Source of the DNA: Solirubrobacterales bacterium
GTDB taxonomy: Bacteria > Actinomycetota > Thermoleophilia > Solirubrobacterales > Solirubrobacteraceae
Direction: 5' to 3'
Length of the DNA: 64,000 nt
Assembly: GCA_027315115.1 (NCBI GenBank)
Contig: DAHUYQ010000028.1
Coordinates: forward strand, 62,001-126,000
Shown here piece after piece: positions 24,323 to 32,485 of this stretch. The notes under the pieces were generated by a model. The model worked only from the letters and a program-made list of their open reading frames with translations. It was not told the origin of the DNA and did no database searches. Both the position numbers and the translations under genes were made by a program. Within the stretch, counting starts at the first letter, position 1; each line of letters opens with the position of its first letter.

Positions 24323-25015
24323 TCAAGGGTATCGCCTGTCAGGGGCCGACTCAACATTGCGCGCCAGCTCGACGATCAGCTGCGTCAGTGGAGCGATCGT
24401 GCGACGAGCGTCGGCGCGCATCGCCCAGCCCAAGCACTCGTCGTGGCGGCGTAGCGCCGAGCGGAACTCGAGGCTTGGCAATCCGACGGCTGTAAGCGCA
24501 ACGGCCAGCGCGACGTAGGCTGCGCGCAGGTTGCCGTCCACGAACGGGTGCGTTCTGAGGATCGAGGCGTAAAGCTCGGCCGGCGCAGTGGCACCTTCCG
24601 CCTCCTCGACTGCGTGCTCGCGGTTTTTTAGAGATGTGAGCCTCGCGTTGAATTCTTCGCAAGCCGCACGCAGCTCCTCCACGATCAGCGACCGGCCTCG
24701 CGTGCCTTTCATCGGCACGTCGTGCATCTCGCCGTCGATCTCGATGGGTACGCTGAAGGCGATTGGCTCGAGATCCGACCGTATCCTTCCCGCATCAAGC
24801 TCGAATGTGGTCAGGAAAATCGCACGATGCCAGCCACAGATGCGCTCCACAGTCATCTGCGACAGGCCACGCTCGGCATCCGCGGTAGCGGAGTTGAGCA
24901 CCTTGCTCAGGCGTTGAGAGGCCTCTGCCCAGGTCCGCTCGGGGGAACTCGCGCCTGAGCGGTAGAACGGGGCCTCCGGAGTGTCTCGGAACCCTTCAAA
25001 TCCACTCATCCGCAT
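24323..25015 (-). CDS. Fic/Doc-family protein with atypical motif
   Basis: A 230-residue protein with the Fic signature HPFVDGNLRAAYVAL (about residues 161-175). Canonical Fic reads HPFx(D/E)GNGRxxR and Doc reads HxFx(D/N)xNKR; here the last part is GNLR and the distal Arg is missing. AMP transfer or Doc-like phosphotransfer therefore cannot be assumed. The region before it, GWHRAIFLTTFELDAGRIRSD, matches the pre-motif helix and beta-hairpin flap of the family. Start: ATG 25015 or 25009. It is followed by a small gene that may be its antitoxin. Confidence 0.75.
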   Translation of the reverse strand: MRMSGFEGFRDTPEAPFYRSGASSPERTWAEASQRLSKVLNSATADAERGLSQMTVERICGWHRAIFLTTFELDAGRIRSDLEPIAFSVPIEIDGEMHDVPMKGTRGRSLIVEELRAACEEFNARLTSLKNREHAVEEAEGATAPAELYASILRTHPFVDGNLRAAYVALAVALTAVGLPSLEFRSALRRHDECLGWAMRADARRTIAPLTQLIVELARNVESAPDRRYP

Positions 25016-25057
25016 CGCTCCAGCCGCGTCGTGCTATTCACTCGACGGTGGCGAGGA

Positions 25058-25213
25058 TCAAGGTGTGGCTTGGGCGGCACGGGCCTCGTGGAGCACCGCC
25101 TCACGCCGGCCACGAGCCCGCGTAGCCTTCTTCAGCGACGGCAGCTTCTGCGGCTTGCAGAGCAAGCAGCCCGCGCGTCGCTGCTTTGGACGCCTGCGCT
25201 TATGGTGCGCCAT
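25058..25213 (-). CDS. Very small basic conserved protein (KRRRPK/AGCLLCK type)
   Basis: A 51-residue gene below common length cut-offs. It begins MAHHKRRRPKQRRAGCLLCK and continues PQKLPSLKKATRARGRREAVLHE. Small basic proteins with the pattern K(R/K)(R/K)RPKxxRAGCLxCKPxK are scattered in actinobacteria and elsewhere with no known function; the CxxC could bind zinc or a nucleic acid. The stop is at 25058-25060. It lies 43 bases before the start of the Fic gene on the same strand, so it may be co-transcribed. Confidence 0.65.
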   Translation of the reverse strand: MAHHKRRRPKQRRAGCLLCKPQKLPSLKKATRARGRREAVLHEARAAQATP

Positions 25214-25303
25214 GCGTCCAGGCTACCAGACCGATAGATGTGGCCGCCGGATTTGGCATAGGGCACCGAAGACATGCGCTTCGACGGCATGGTGGGCGCC
25301 TGG

Positions 25304-25322
25304 GCTCGGCAAGCCCGGCGGC
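25304..25322. repeat. 19-bp direct repeat, copy 2
   Basis: Identical to 23947-23965. The surrounding 25214-25469 shows no convincing gene on either strand. Confidence 0.6.
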
Positions 25323-25469
25323 TGACATTTGTGGCATCCGTAAGGCGTTGGATCGGGCCTGATGCCTTGTCCTCGTCTCCATAGCGCAAGGCGGCGGCAG
25401 AGGGCATCAGCTGGTCTGCCTCGCGAATTGCATCGCAAGCCTCGCGGCCCGTCGGGAGCGCTCGCGCCT

Positions 25470-25688
25470 CTACCGGTCGTAGTGGGAGTCACCCCTCAGG
25501 TAGTAGACCCTACGCGCACCATTCTCCTTGGTCTCAGTGATGCGCTGCCATTCGCAGTCGTTTCGGCAGAAGTCAGTGACGAACAGAGTGCTTTCGCGGC
25601 GCACCGGGCGCGGGTCTTTGAAGCCGAGAGACATAGGCGAGCACCAGGCATGGCCCTCCGAGTTCCAGCATGGCGGCTCCTCGGTCAC
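25470..25688 (-). CDS. Small CxxxC protein, phage-like type
   Basis: A 72-residue protein from GTG 25688. Its C-terminal half, FCRNDCEWQRITETKENGARRVYYLRGDSHYDR, follows the C-x(n)-C-x(n)-R-x(n)-G-x(n)-R-x-Y-x-(Y/P) pattern of small proteins common in actinophages and mobile elements. The upstream half (SEGHAWCSPMSLGFKDPRPV) has further Cys and Pro. The start has only a weak ribosome binding site. A remnant of a mobile element is possible. Confidence 0.5.
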   Translation of the reverse strand: MTEEPPCWNSEGHAWCSPMSLGFKDPRPVRRESTLFVTDFCRNDCEWQRITETKENGARRVYYLRGDSHYDR

Positions 25689-26012
25689 GGTCGGATCCTA
25701 CAAGCGCACGCACGGCGCCCGCCGCTCCAGCGGTGCTTCGCCGGAAGTGCGGCGGCACGATGCGAGTGAGCCTGGTGGCCAGAGCGCGGCCCGAATTACC
25801 CACGAGACAACCCGGAGCCCAGCAGCAGCCCTGCTGCCCGCTGGGATGGGCGCGATCGCACGGATGCCCTCTCGATTGAGGGTGCCTTGCATGCGCTTGC
25901 TGGACGGGATGCTTTCGTGCTCCGCCGGGCAATCCACGCTGGAATCGCAAGCGAATTGACCGGGTGCAGTGCTAGCCGCTGGTTCCAACGATGTCCAAAC
26001 GACCCTCGAAAA
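25689..26012. other. 324-base stretch without a gene
   Basis: Between the small CxxxC gene and tRNA-Leu(CAA) I see no convincing reading frame on either strand. The open frames present are shadow-like. No tRNA 3'-end duplication, such as an integration scar, was found in it. Confidence 0.5.
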
Positions 26013-26096
26013 TGCGGCGGGTGGGACTCGAACCCACAAGTCCTTCCGGACAATGCCTTTTGAGGGCATCGCGTTTACCGATTTCGCCACCGCCGC
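26013..26096 (-). tRNA. tRNA-Leu (anticodon CAA)
   Basis: On the minus strand GCGGCGG pairs with CCGCCGC (discriminator A). The anticodon stem is ATGCC/GGCAT with loop CTCAAAA, and there is a long variable arm (TGTCCGGAAGGACT) as in class II tRNAs. The T arm is TGGG-TTCGAGT-CCCA. The anticodon CAA reads UUG. It borders the gene-poor accessory stretch. Confidence 0.95.
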
Positions 26097-26173
26097 GCGA
26101 TCCGACCGTAGTCTAATGAGCGCCGCGGACTCTACAAGCAGACCGCTGATGCTTGCCTGGCAGGCGGCGTGCC

Positions 26174-26692
26174 TCAGGCGGCGGAAGGCCCGGGCGCGGC
26201 CCCGCCGGGCGTCCGGGATGCGCGCACAGGTCGTTCAAGCTCGACGTTCCAGCCCTGTGAGAACCCACGCATGGCGAAGACGATCAACAGGATCTGCACG
26301 GGGATGACCGCGAAGGTCAGGACGCCGAGCAGCGTCGGGTTCAGCGTCGAGGCCGAGAAGTAACCGTAGTCGCGGTTGAACCAGTAGGAGCCTCCGACGA
26401 GCGCGAAGACCGCGAGCAGCACCGCCAGCGCCGAGCCGACCGGCAGCGCGCCGCGCCGCCACCGCACCGCCAGATAGGCGATCAGCAGATAGGCCAGGAC
26501 GAAGAAATACTGGATCGGCAGCACCGATGTGTCCAGAGCTTCCTGCCCGCCGATGCTCACGATCAGAAGCAGGGCGACGCTGATCAGCAGCAGCACGATC
26601 ACGGCCGCACGAGTGGCTCGCACGACCGGCTTGTCGCGGTTCGGATGCGTGATTTCCACGCCCGTCTGCTGGACCCTGCTTGACATCCCCAC
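26174..26692 (-). CDS. Four-helix integral membrane protein of unknown function
   Basis: A 172-residue protein with four predicted membrane helices (AAVIVLLLISVALLLIVSI, YFFVLAYLLIAYLAV, VGSALAVLLAVFALVGG and VLTFAVIPVQILLIVFAMRGF) and a Pro/Ala-rich cytoplasmic tail. The start is GTG 26692 or ATG 26686 (MSSRVQQTG). No motif identifies its role. The gene is flanked by two tRNA-Leu genes. Confidence 0.75.
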   Translation of the reverse strand: MGMSSRVQQTGVEITHPNRDKPVVRATRAAVIVLLLISVALLLIVSIGGQEALDTSVLPIQYFFVLAYLLIAYLAVRWRRGALPVGSALAVLLAVFALVGGSYWFNRDYGYFSASTLNPTLLGVLTFAVIPVQILLIVFAMRGFSQGWNVELERPVRASRTPGGAAPGPSAA

Positions 26693-26779
26693 CGTGACCT
26701 TACCGCCTCACGCGGCCGGCCGACCCTTCGGCGGCTTCGCTACCGGGGCGATCGGCGCTACGGTACGCGCTCGACACCC

Positions 26780-26863
26780 GCGGGCGTGGTGGAATTGGCA
26801 GACACGCCGGCCTTAGGAGCCGGTGGGCGAGAGCCCTTGCGAGTTCGAGTCTCGCCGCCCGCA
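26780..26863 (+). tRNA. tRNA-Leu (anticodon TAG)
   Basis: The acceptor arm GCGGGCG/CGCCCGC has discriminator A. The anticodon stem is CCGGC/GCCGG with loop CTTAGGA, the class II variable arm is TGGGCGAGAGCCCTT, and the T arm is GCGAG-TTCGAGT-CTCGC. TAG reads CUN codons. Confidence 0.96.
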
Positions 26864-27005
26864 TGGTTGCATGCGATCAAGCGCCGAACATGCCCACGCA
26901 ACAGCGCTCCTGGGCGTCGAGTGGACACGAGCAGGCGATCGCGACGTCTCTATCGCGCGCCGTGCTTCCGTGGCTTACGACGAGCTCGGCGGCGCCAAGA
27001 GCTGA

Positions 27006-27797
27006 TCAGCCCACGAGCGCCAGCAGCGGATCGGCCAGCGCCGGCGAGCAGGCGAGCAGGCCCCACGGCAGAGGCCCGGCGGCGGGCAGATCGGTGATGC
27101 TCAGGCCGGCCCGCTGGCAGATCAGGGCGCCCGCGGCGACGTCCCACAGCTTCATCGAACGCTCGAAGTAGGCGTCGTAGCGGCCGGCGGCGGTCCAGGC
27201 CAGGTCCAGCGCGGCGCTGCCGAAGCGGCGGATGTCCCTGACTCTGGGGATCAGCTTCGCGAGCACCTCTCCCTGCGCGGCGCGCACGTTCGCGTCGTAG
27301 GCGAGCCCGGTCGCCACCATCGCCGTCGCGAGATCATTGGTGGCAGAGCCTTCGATCGGGGTCCCGTTGCACCTCGCCGCTCCGCCCGCGTGCGCGGTCC
27401 AGAGCTCCTGACGGCATGGATCGAAGATCGCGCCCGCGAGGGTCGCGCCGGCGGCGTCCTGGACGGCGACGCTCACGCACCACTGGGGGATGCCGAACAG
27501 GAAGTTGACGGTGCCGTCGAGCGGGTCCACGACCCAGCGCATCCCGCTCGTGCCGACCCGTTCCTCGCCCTCCTCCCCCAGCAGCCCGTCCTCGGGGGCA
27601 AGCGCCGCGAGCCGCTCGCCGATCGCGCGCTCGGAGGCCACGTCCGCCTCGCTCACCAGGTCGGTCGGCGTGCTCTTGGTGGCGACGCCGCGGGCACGAT
27701 CGCCCTCGAAACGCTCCAGCAGCAGCGCGCCTGCCTCCCGGCAGACGGTGACCGCCACCTCCAGCAGCCGCTCCGGAGCGTCCTGGGCGACGCTCAC
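27006..27797 (-). CDS. Inositol monophosphatase family protein
   Basis: A 263-residue protein with the IMPase motifs GEEGEE (metal Glu), WVVDPLDGTVNFLFGIP and SMKLWDVAAGALICQRAG. It hydrolyses a sugar or inositol monophosphate in a Mg-dependent reaction, and the length suits the family. The start is the GTG at 27797, which overlaps the amidase stop as GTGA, so the gene is the second of an operon after the amidase. Its physiological substrate could be inositol-1-phosphate, histidinol phosphate or similar. Confidence 0.92.
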   Translation of the reverse strand: MSVAQDAPERLLEVAVTVCREAGALLLERFEGDRARGVATKSTPTDLVSEADVASERAIGERLAALAPEDGLLGEEGEERVGTSGMRWVVDPLDGTVNFLFGIPQWCVSVAVQDAAGATLAGAIFDPCRQELWTAHAGGAARCNGTPIEGSATNDLATAMVATGLAYDANVRAAQGEVLAKLIPRVRDIRRFGSAALDLAWTAAGRYDAYFERSMKLWDVAAGALICQRAGLSITDLPAAGPLPWGLLACSPALADPLLALVG

Positions 27798-29212
27798 GAG
27801 AACAGCGGCGGGCGACTCTGGGCCCAGGGGCGCTCGGCCTCGATTTCGGCCGCCAGCGCGATCAGCGTGCTCTCGTCCGCGACGCGGCCGACGAGCTGCA
27901 CGCCGCGCGGCAGACCATCGGCGCCGAAGCCCGCCGGCACCGAGCAGGCCGGCTGGCCGGTCACGTTCCAGGGAGCGTTGTAGGGAACCAGGCCGGCGAC
28001 CGCGTTGAGCGTCCAGATCGCGCCCCTGCCCTCGAACTGCCCGATCCGCGGCGGCGGCTTGGCGGTGGCCGGCGTGAGCAGCAGGTCGTGGTCGGCCAGG
28101 ACAGCGCCAAGACGCGCTCGCAGCGCGCTCTCGTGATCGCGAGACCAAGCCAGGGCGCCGGCCGGCAGCAGCGAGCCGATCCGGGCCATCGCCCTGGTGC
28201 GCCTTTCCAGGCGTCCCCTGTTCTCCATCTCCATCGCCTGATCGTGGATGCCGCGCAGCATCCGCGTGAGCACCGAGGGGATCGTGTCCAGCCCGTAGTC
28301 GGGGTGCAGCTCCTCGGTGTGATGGCCGAGCGAGCGCAGCAGCTCGACCGTTTCCTCCAGCGCCCGCTTCGCATCCGCCTCCAGGCTGGAGACGATCCCG
28401 GTCGGTATCCGCGTCGAGACCGCGATCCGCAGTCGCGGCGGGCGCTGCGTGAGCGCCGCGGAGAAGGGGGTGGTCGGCAGGCTCGGCGGGGTGGGCGGGG
28501 CCGACACCGAAGATGCGCCGACCAGGTCGAGGAACAGCGCCGTGTCGGCGACGGTCCGTCCGAGCAGCCCGTTCACCGAGAGCCCATGCCACGGTTCGAG
28601 AGCCGGTGCCATCGGCACGCGTCCGCGCTGCGGCTTCAGCCCGAAGAGGCCGCACCAGGCCGACGGGATCCTGATCGAGCCAGCGCCGTCGGAGCCGAGC
28701 GCGGCGCCCACCAGGCCGGCCGCCACCGCGGCCCCGCTGCCGCCGCTGGAGCCGCCAGGCGCCCGCTGCAGGTCCCACGGGTTGCGGGTGCTGCCCCACG
28801 TGACAGTCTCGGTGAACGGCCACATGCACAGCTCCGGCACGTTGGTCTTGCCGATCACGATCGCGCCGGCGTCACGCAGCAGCCTCACCACCTCCGCGTC
28901 GGCCGGCTTGGGGTCCCCGTAGGCGTTGGTGCCCATCGCCGTGATCTCTCCGGCGACGTCGATGTCGTCCTTGACGGCGATCGGCACGCCGAGCAGCGGG
29001 CGCAGCCCGCCCGCGCCGCGTCGCGCGTCGGCCTGCTGCGCTTCCATCAGCGCACGCTCCGCGAAGAGCACCCTGAAGGCGTTCAGCTTCGAGTCGTGCA
29101 GCTCGATCCGCTTCAGGCACAGCTCCACGAGCTCGCGCGAGGACACCTCGCCCGCGGCGATCAGCCGCGCCTGCTCCGCGATCCCGGCGAAGGCGAGGTC
29201 GGTTGCGTCCAC
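27794..29212 (-). CDS. Amidase signature family hydrolase
   Basis: A 472-residue amidase-signature protein. The catalytic Lys is in PIAVKDDID, the glycine/serine-rich signature is QRAPGGSSGGSGAAVAAGLVGAALGSDGAGSIRIPSAWCGLFGLKP, and the C-terminal region has RIGQFEGRGAIWTLNAVAGLVPYNAPWNVTGQPACSVPAGF. The GTG at 29212 gives a start without an obvious ribosome binding site and leaves the large inverted repeat outside the gene. The upstream open frame to 29596 crosses the divergent gene. The amide substrate is unknown. An inositol phosphatase follows. Confidence 0.9.
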   Translation of the reverse strand: MDATDLAFAGIAEQARLIAAGEVSSRELVELCLKRIELHDSKLNAFRVLFAERALMEAQQADARRGAGGLRPLLGVPIAVKDDIDVAGEITAMGTNAYGDPKPADAEVVRLLRDAGAIVIGKTNVPELCMWPFTETVTWGSTRNPWDLQRAPGGSSGGSGAAVAAGLVGAALGSDGAGSIRIPSAWCGLFGLKPQRGRVPMAPALEPWHGLSVNGLLGRTVADTALFLDLVGASSVSAPPTPPSLPTTPFSAALTQRPPRLRIAVSTRIPTGIVSSLEADAKRALEETVELLRSLGHHTEELHPDYGLDTIPSVLTRMLRGIHDQAMEMENRGRLERRTRAMARIGSLLPAGALAWSRDHESALRARLGAVLADHDLLLTPATAKPPPRIGQFEGRGAIWTLNAVAGLVPYNAPWNVTGQPACSVPAGFGADGLPRGVQLVGRVADESTLIALAAEIEAERPWAQSRPPLFS

Positions 29213-29234
29213 ATCGCAGACGGTACACGACCTC

Positions 29235-29288
29235 GGAGCGCCCAGCAAAATGCGGGTGGCGACGTGCACGCATTTTGCTGGGTGCTCC
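29235..29288. promoter_or_regulatory. Large inverted repeat between divergent genes
   Basis: CCCAGCAAAATGCG (29241-29254) and its exact complement (29269-29282) surround a 14-base spacer. GGAGC/GCTCC (29235-29239, 29284-29288) extends the arms with one mismatch between, giving 19 of 20 paired. A further ACGGTAC/GTACCGT pair lies outside (29220-29226, 29291-29297). It occupies the space between the amidase start and the enoyl-CoA hydratase start, so it is a strong candidate operator or cruciform. Confidence 0.65.
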
Positions 29289-29331
29289 CAGTACCGTTGC
29301 GAAGCTTGGCCACCGAGGAGATGGAGACCCA

Positions 29332-30111
29332 ATGACGCTGGTCGCAACCGAGGACCGGGGCGCGGTCCGTCACGTCGTGATGAATCGCCCCGAGAAGCGC
29401 AACGCGATGAACGAGGAGCTGATCCGAGGGCTGGCGCAGGAGCTGCACGCCGCCGCCCACGACCCGCAGGTGCGCTGCGTGGTGGTGCGCGGCGAGGGGA
29501 CGATGTTCTCCTCGGGCATGGACTTCGCCTCGCTGGGAGCCCTGGCGGGCGACCCGGGCCGCCTGCGCGAGTTCCGCTCAGGCGTGCTTGCCGCATGGAA
29601 CCTCTGCGAGGAGATGGCCAAGCCCACGATCGCGCAGATCCATGGCGGCTGCATCGGCGGAGCGATGGAGCTCGCGCTTGCCTGCGACCTGCGCGTGATG
29701 GCCGCCGATGCCGTGATCGGGCTCGTGGAGACGCGGGTCGGGCTGATCCCGGACGTGGGCGGGTCTTCGCGGCTGCCGAGCGTGGTCGGGCTGGGCAGGG
29801 CCAAGGAGATGATCATGACCTCGAAGCTCATAGATGGCGTTGAGGCGGAGCGGATCGGCCTGGTCAACCGCGTCGCGTCAGCCGACGAGCTCGACGCCGC
29901 CACCCAGCAGCTCGTGGACGAGTTGCTGCAGTGCGCTCCGGTCGCGATCGGACTCGCAAAGCGCGTGATCGACGCGGCGGCCAAGCCGACGCTCGCGGCG
30001 AACCTGGAGCAGGAGGTGACAGCGCAGCAGATCTGCGCTCAGAGCGAGGACTTCGCCGAGGGCGCGCGGGCCTTCGCCGAGCGGCGCCAGCCCGAGTTCA
30101 GCGGGCGCTGA
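29332..30111 (+). CDS. Enoyl-CoA hydratase/isomerase family protein
   Basis: A 259-residue crotonase-fold protein. The oxyanion-hole segment GEGTMFSSGMDFASL and the HGGCIGGAMELALACDLRV loop are clear, and the catalytic-side Glu lies in LVETRVGLIPDVGGSSRLP. The start ATG at 29332 has GAGGAGATGGAGACC before it. It hydrates or isomerises an enoyl-CoA and would fit beta-oxidation together with the two acyl-CoA dehydrogenase genes elsewhere in the window. It is divergent from the amidase across the large inverted repeat. Confidence 0.92.
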   Translation: MTLVATEDRGAVRHVVMNRPEKRNAMNEELIRGLAQELHAAAHDPQVRCVVVRGEGTMFSSGMDFASLGALAGDPGRLREFRSGVLAAWNLCEEMAKPTIAQIHGGCIGGAMELALACDLRVMAADAVIGLVETRVGLIPDVGGSSRLPSVVGLGRAKEMIMTSKLIDGVEAERIGLVNRVASADELDAATQQLVDELLQCAPVAIGLAKRVIDAAAKPTLAANLEQEVTAQQICAQSEDFAEGARAFAERRQPEFSGR

Positions 30112-30150
30112 GGCCGGCGCCGCCGAGGCGCGGAACGCTCAGACGCACGC

Positions 30151-30186
30151 CGCTCGCACGCGCGGCGCTCGCACGCGCGGCGCTCA
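30151..30186. repeat. 15-bp tandem repeat at the end of the lyase gene
   Basis: CGCTCGCACGCGCGG occurs at 30151-30165 and 30166-30180, and a partial third copy runs into the minus-strand stop codon at 30184-30186. It lies in the convergent spacer after the enoyl-CoA hydratase. Confidence 0.75.
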
Positions 30187-31113
30187 GGCGGCGCTGTGCC
30201 AATCGATCGGCCCCGCCACGAGCGTGTGGCTCCCGAGCGGGCGGCCGAGCAGCTCCTGCAGACGCCGGGTGCAAGCAAGCAGCGCTTTCAGGTCCACCCC
30301 GGTGTGGATGCCCATCTCCTCGAGCATCGAGACCAGGTCCTCGGTCGCGATGTTGCCGGTGGCGCCCGCCGGCACCGGGCAGCCGCCGAGCTCGCCGAAG
30401 CTCGACTCGAAGCTCTCCACGCCCGCCTGCAAAGCCGCCAGCACGTTCGCCAGTCCCTGCCCCCGCGTGTTGTGGAAGTGCGCGGTCAGCTCCACGCCCT
30501 CCAGGCGCCGGCGGGCAAGCTCGAAGAAGTCGCGCACCTGCGCGGGATTGGCCATCCCGGTCGTGTCGCCGAACCCGATCTCCTGAGCTCCGGCGTCGCG
30601 CAGCCGCTGCGCGATCTCCAACACGCGCTCGGCGGGGACCTGGCCCTCGTATGGACAGCCGAAGGAGGTCGAGATCACGCCCTCGCACCGCAGACCCTCG
30701 GCTCGCGCGCGAGCGAGCACCGCTTCCAGGCCGCTCAGCGACTCCGCGATCGAGCGGTTGACGTTCTTGCGGTTGTGGGTCTCGGAGGCGGAGAGGAAGA
30801 CGTTGATCTCCTCGAACCGCTCCCGGTGGGCCAGCGCCGCCTCCAGCCCGCGCTCGTTCGGAATGAGCACGCTGATCGACACCTGCTCGGGGACCTCGAT
30901 CCGCTCCAGCACCTGCGCCGCATCGGCAAGCTGCGGGATCACGTCCGCCCGCACGAAGCTCGTCGCCTCGATGCGGGCCAGCCCAGTCCTGGCCAGCGCG
31001 TCTATCAGCTCCACCTTGGCGTCGGTGGGCAGCACCTCAGGCTCGTTCTGAAAGCCGTCTCTGGTCCCGACCTCGCGGATGCGGACCGACCCTGGCAGAT
31101 CGAAGGCGCTCAC
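30184..31113 (-). CDS. Hydroxymethylglutaryl-CoA lyase
   Basis: A 309-residue TIM-barrel HMG-CoA lyase. Signatures: EVGTRDGFQNE, IEATSFVRADVIPQLADA, ETHNRKNVNRS, TAHFHNTRGQGLANV and the Cys signature ELGGCPVPAGATGNIATED. It splits HMG-CoA to acetyl-CoA and acetoacetate, the last step of leucine breakdown. The call fits the acyl-CoA dehydrogenase and enoyl-CoA hydratase genes, though they are not in the same operon. Confidence 0.93.
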   Translation of the reverse strand: MSAFDLPGSVRIREVGTRDGFQNEPEVLPTDAKVELIDALARTGLARIEATSFVRADVIPQLADAAQVLERIEVPEQVSISVLIPNERGLEAALAHRERFEEINVFLSASETHNRKNVNRSIAESLSGLEAVLARARAEGLRCEGVISTSFGCPYEGQVPAERVLEIAQRLRDAGAQEIGFGDTTGMANPAQVRDFFELARRRLEGVELTAHFHNTRGQGLANVLAALQAGVESFESSFGELGGCPVPAGATGNIATEDLVSMLEEMGIHTGVDLKALLACTRRLQELLGRPLGSHTLVAGPIDWHSAA

Positions 31114-31155
31114 GCACGTGATTCTAAGTGCGCGTTTTCACGAGCGGCGGCCGGG

Positions 31156-32448
31156 ATGCGCAAGACTGCTGCTCCCTTGCCGAGGATCGCAGTCGATCTC
31201 ACCGCTCTGCGCGAGTCGCGCGACTTCCGCCTGCTCGCACTCGGCCAGCTCATCTCCAACGTCGGCAGCGAAGCGGCGATGGTCGCGCTGCCCTACCAGG
31301 TGTTCGTGCTGACCCACTCGGCCGCGCTCGTGGGACTGATCGGCGCGGTGGAGCTCGGGCCGCTGATGCTCGTGTCCCTGCTGGGCGGGGCGATGGCCGA
31401 TCGCGTCGATCGCAGGCGGCTGCTCGCGCTCGCGCAGATCGGGGTGATCCTGACCGCCGGCGCGCTCGCGGCCCTGGCGATCATCGGCCATCCGCCGGTG
31501 ATCGCCCTGTTCGCGCTGGCGGGTCTGCTGGCCGGCAGTGCCGCTCTTGACACGGTCGTGCGCTCGGCGATCGTGCCGGCGGTCGCCGGCACGCGGCTGC
31601 GCTCCGCCCTCTCCTTCAACTACGGCCTCTATCAGCTCACGCAGATCATCGGCCCCGCGATCGGCGGCCTGATGATCGCGGCCGTGGGGCTTGGCGCCGC
31701 CTACGCATTCGACGCGGCAAGCTGCCTGGCGATGGTCGCCGCTGCGCTCGCGATGAGCCCCCAGCCTCCGCGAGGCGTGGCGGAGAGCGGCGCGCCCAGC
31801 GAACCGGTGCTGCGCTCGATCGCGGAGGGCCTGCGGTTCGTGCGCCGCAGCCCCGCGCTGCTGGGCAGCTTCGCGATCGACCTGGCCGCGATGGCCTTCG
31901 GCATGCCCAGAGCGCTGTTCGCGATCCTCTCGCTGACCGTCTACCACGCTGGCGCGGGCGGGGTCGGCGCCCTCTACGCGGCGGTGGCGGCCGGCGCCAC
32001 GATCGCGGCCGCGAGCACCGGGTGGATAGAGCACGCTCAACGGCTTGGACGGATCACGATCGTGGCGGTCCTGGTCTGGGGAGCGGCTATCGCGGGGGCG
32101 GGCGCGGTCCCCAGCCTCGCCGCCGCGATGCTGCTGCTGGCGATCGCGGGCGCCGCGGACAGCGTCAGCGCCGTCTGCCGCACCACGATCAACCAGCTTC
32201 TGACGCCAGAGCGGATGCGCGGCAGGATGTCCGCCGTCTACAGCCTCGTGGTCCGCGGCGGCCCGCGGCTCGGCGACGTCGAGTCCGGCCTGATCGCCTC
32301 GGCTACCAGTGCGCAGGCGTCTGTGATCAGCGGCGGGCTGGCCTGCCTGCTCGGAGTGGGCGTGATCGTGGCGGCATTCCCGGCGCTCGCGGCCTTCCAC
32401 GGCGTGCGAGACGCCGTGGAAGGGGCCCCGGCGCCGGCATCCGCCTGA
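31156..32448 (+). CDS. MFS transporter (EntS/MFS_3-like exporter)
   Basis: A 430-residue membrane protein with about twelve helices. The N-terminal half starts LTALRESRDFRLLALGQLISNVGSEAAMVALPYQVFVLTHS, then has the loop 2-3 motif MADRVDRRRLLALAQ, typical of MFS. A second loop motif is TINQLLTPERMRGRMSAVYSLVVRGG, characteristic of the EntS-type exporter subfamily. The start is the ATG at 31156. The frame upstream of it overlaps the HMG-CoA lyase and is ignored. The substrate is unknown. Confidence 0.88.
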   Translation: MRKTAAPLPRIAVDLTALRESRDFRLLALGQLISNVGSEAAMVALPYQVFVLTHSAALVGLIGAVELGPLMLVSLLGGAMADRVDRRRLLALAQIGVILTAGALAALAIIGHPPVIALFALAGLLAGSAALDTVVRSAIVPAVAGTRLRSALSFNYGLYQLTQIIGPAIGGLMIAAVGLGAAYAFDAASCLAMVAAALAMSPQPPRGVAESGAPSEPVLRSIAEGLRFVRRSPALLGSFAIDLAAMAFGMPRALFAILSLTVYHAGAGGVGALYAAVAAGATIAAASTGWIEHAQRLGRITIVAVLVWGAAIAGAGAVPSLAAAMLLLAIAGAADSVSAVCRTTINQLLTPERMRGRMSAVYSLVVRGGPRLGDVESGLIASATSAQASVISGGLACLLGVGVIVAAFPALAAFHGVRDAVEGAPAPASA

Positions 32449-32485
32449 ACGCCACCTGATCCGCCTTCACCTATACTCGGCCGTC

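Noticed and set aside
23340-26012. Integrated prophage or genomic island with attachment sites
   Set aside because: No integrase, transposase or duplicated tRNA 3' end was found in the window; only an accessory stretch is supported.
25698-26090. Open frame overlapping tRNA-Leu(CAA)
   Set aside because: It runs through the tRNA, so it is not coding.
26786-27097. Open frame starting inside tRNA-Leu(TAG)
   Set aside because: The start lies in the tRNA; the frame is a by-product of that sequence.
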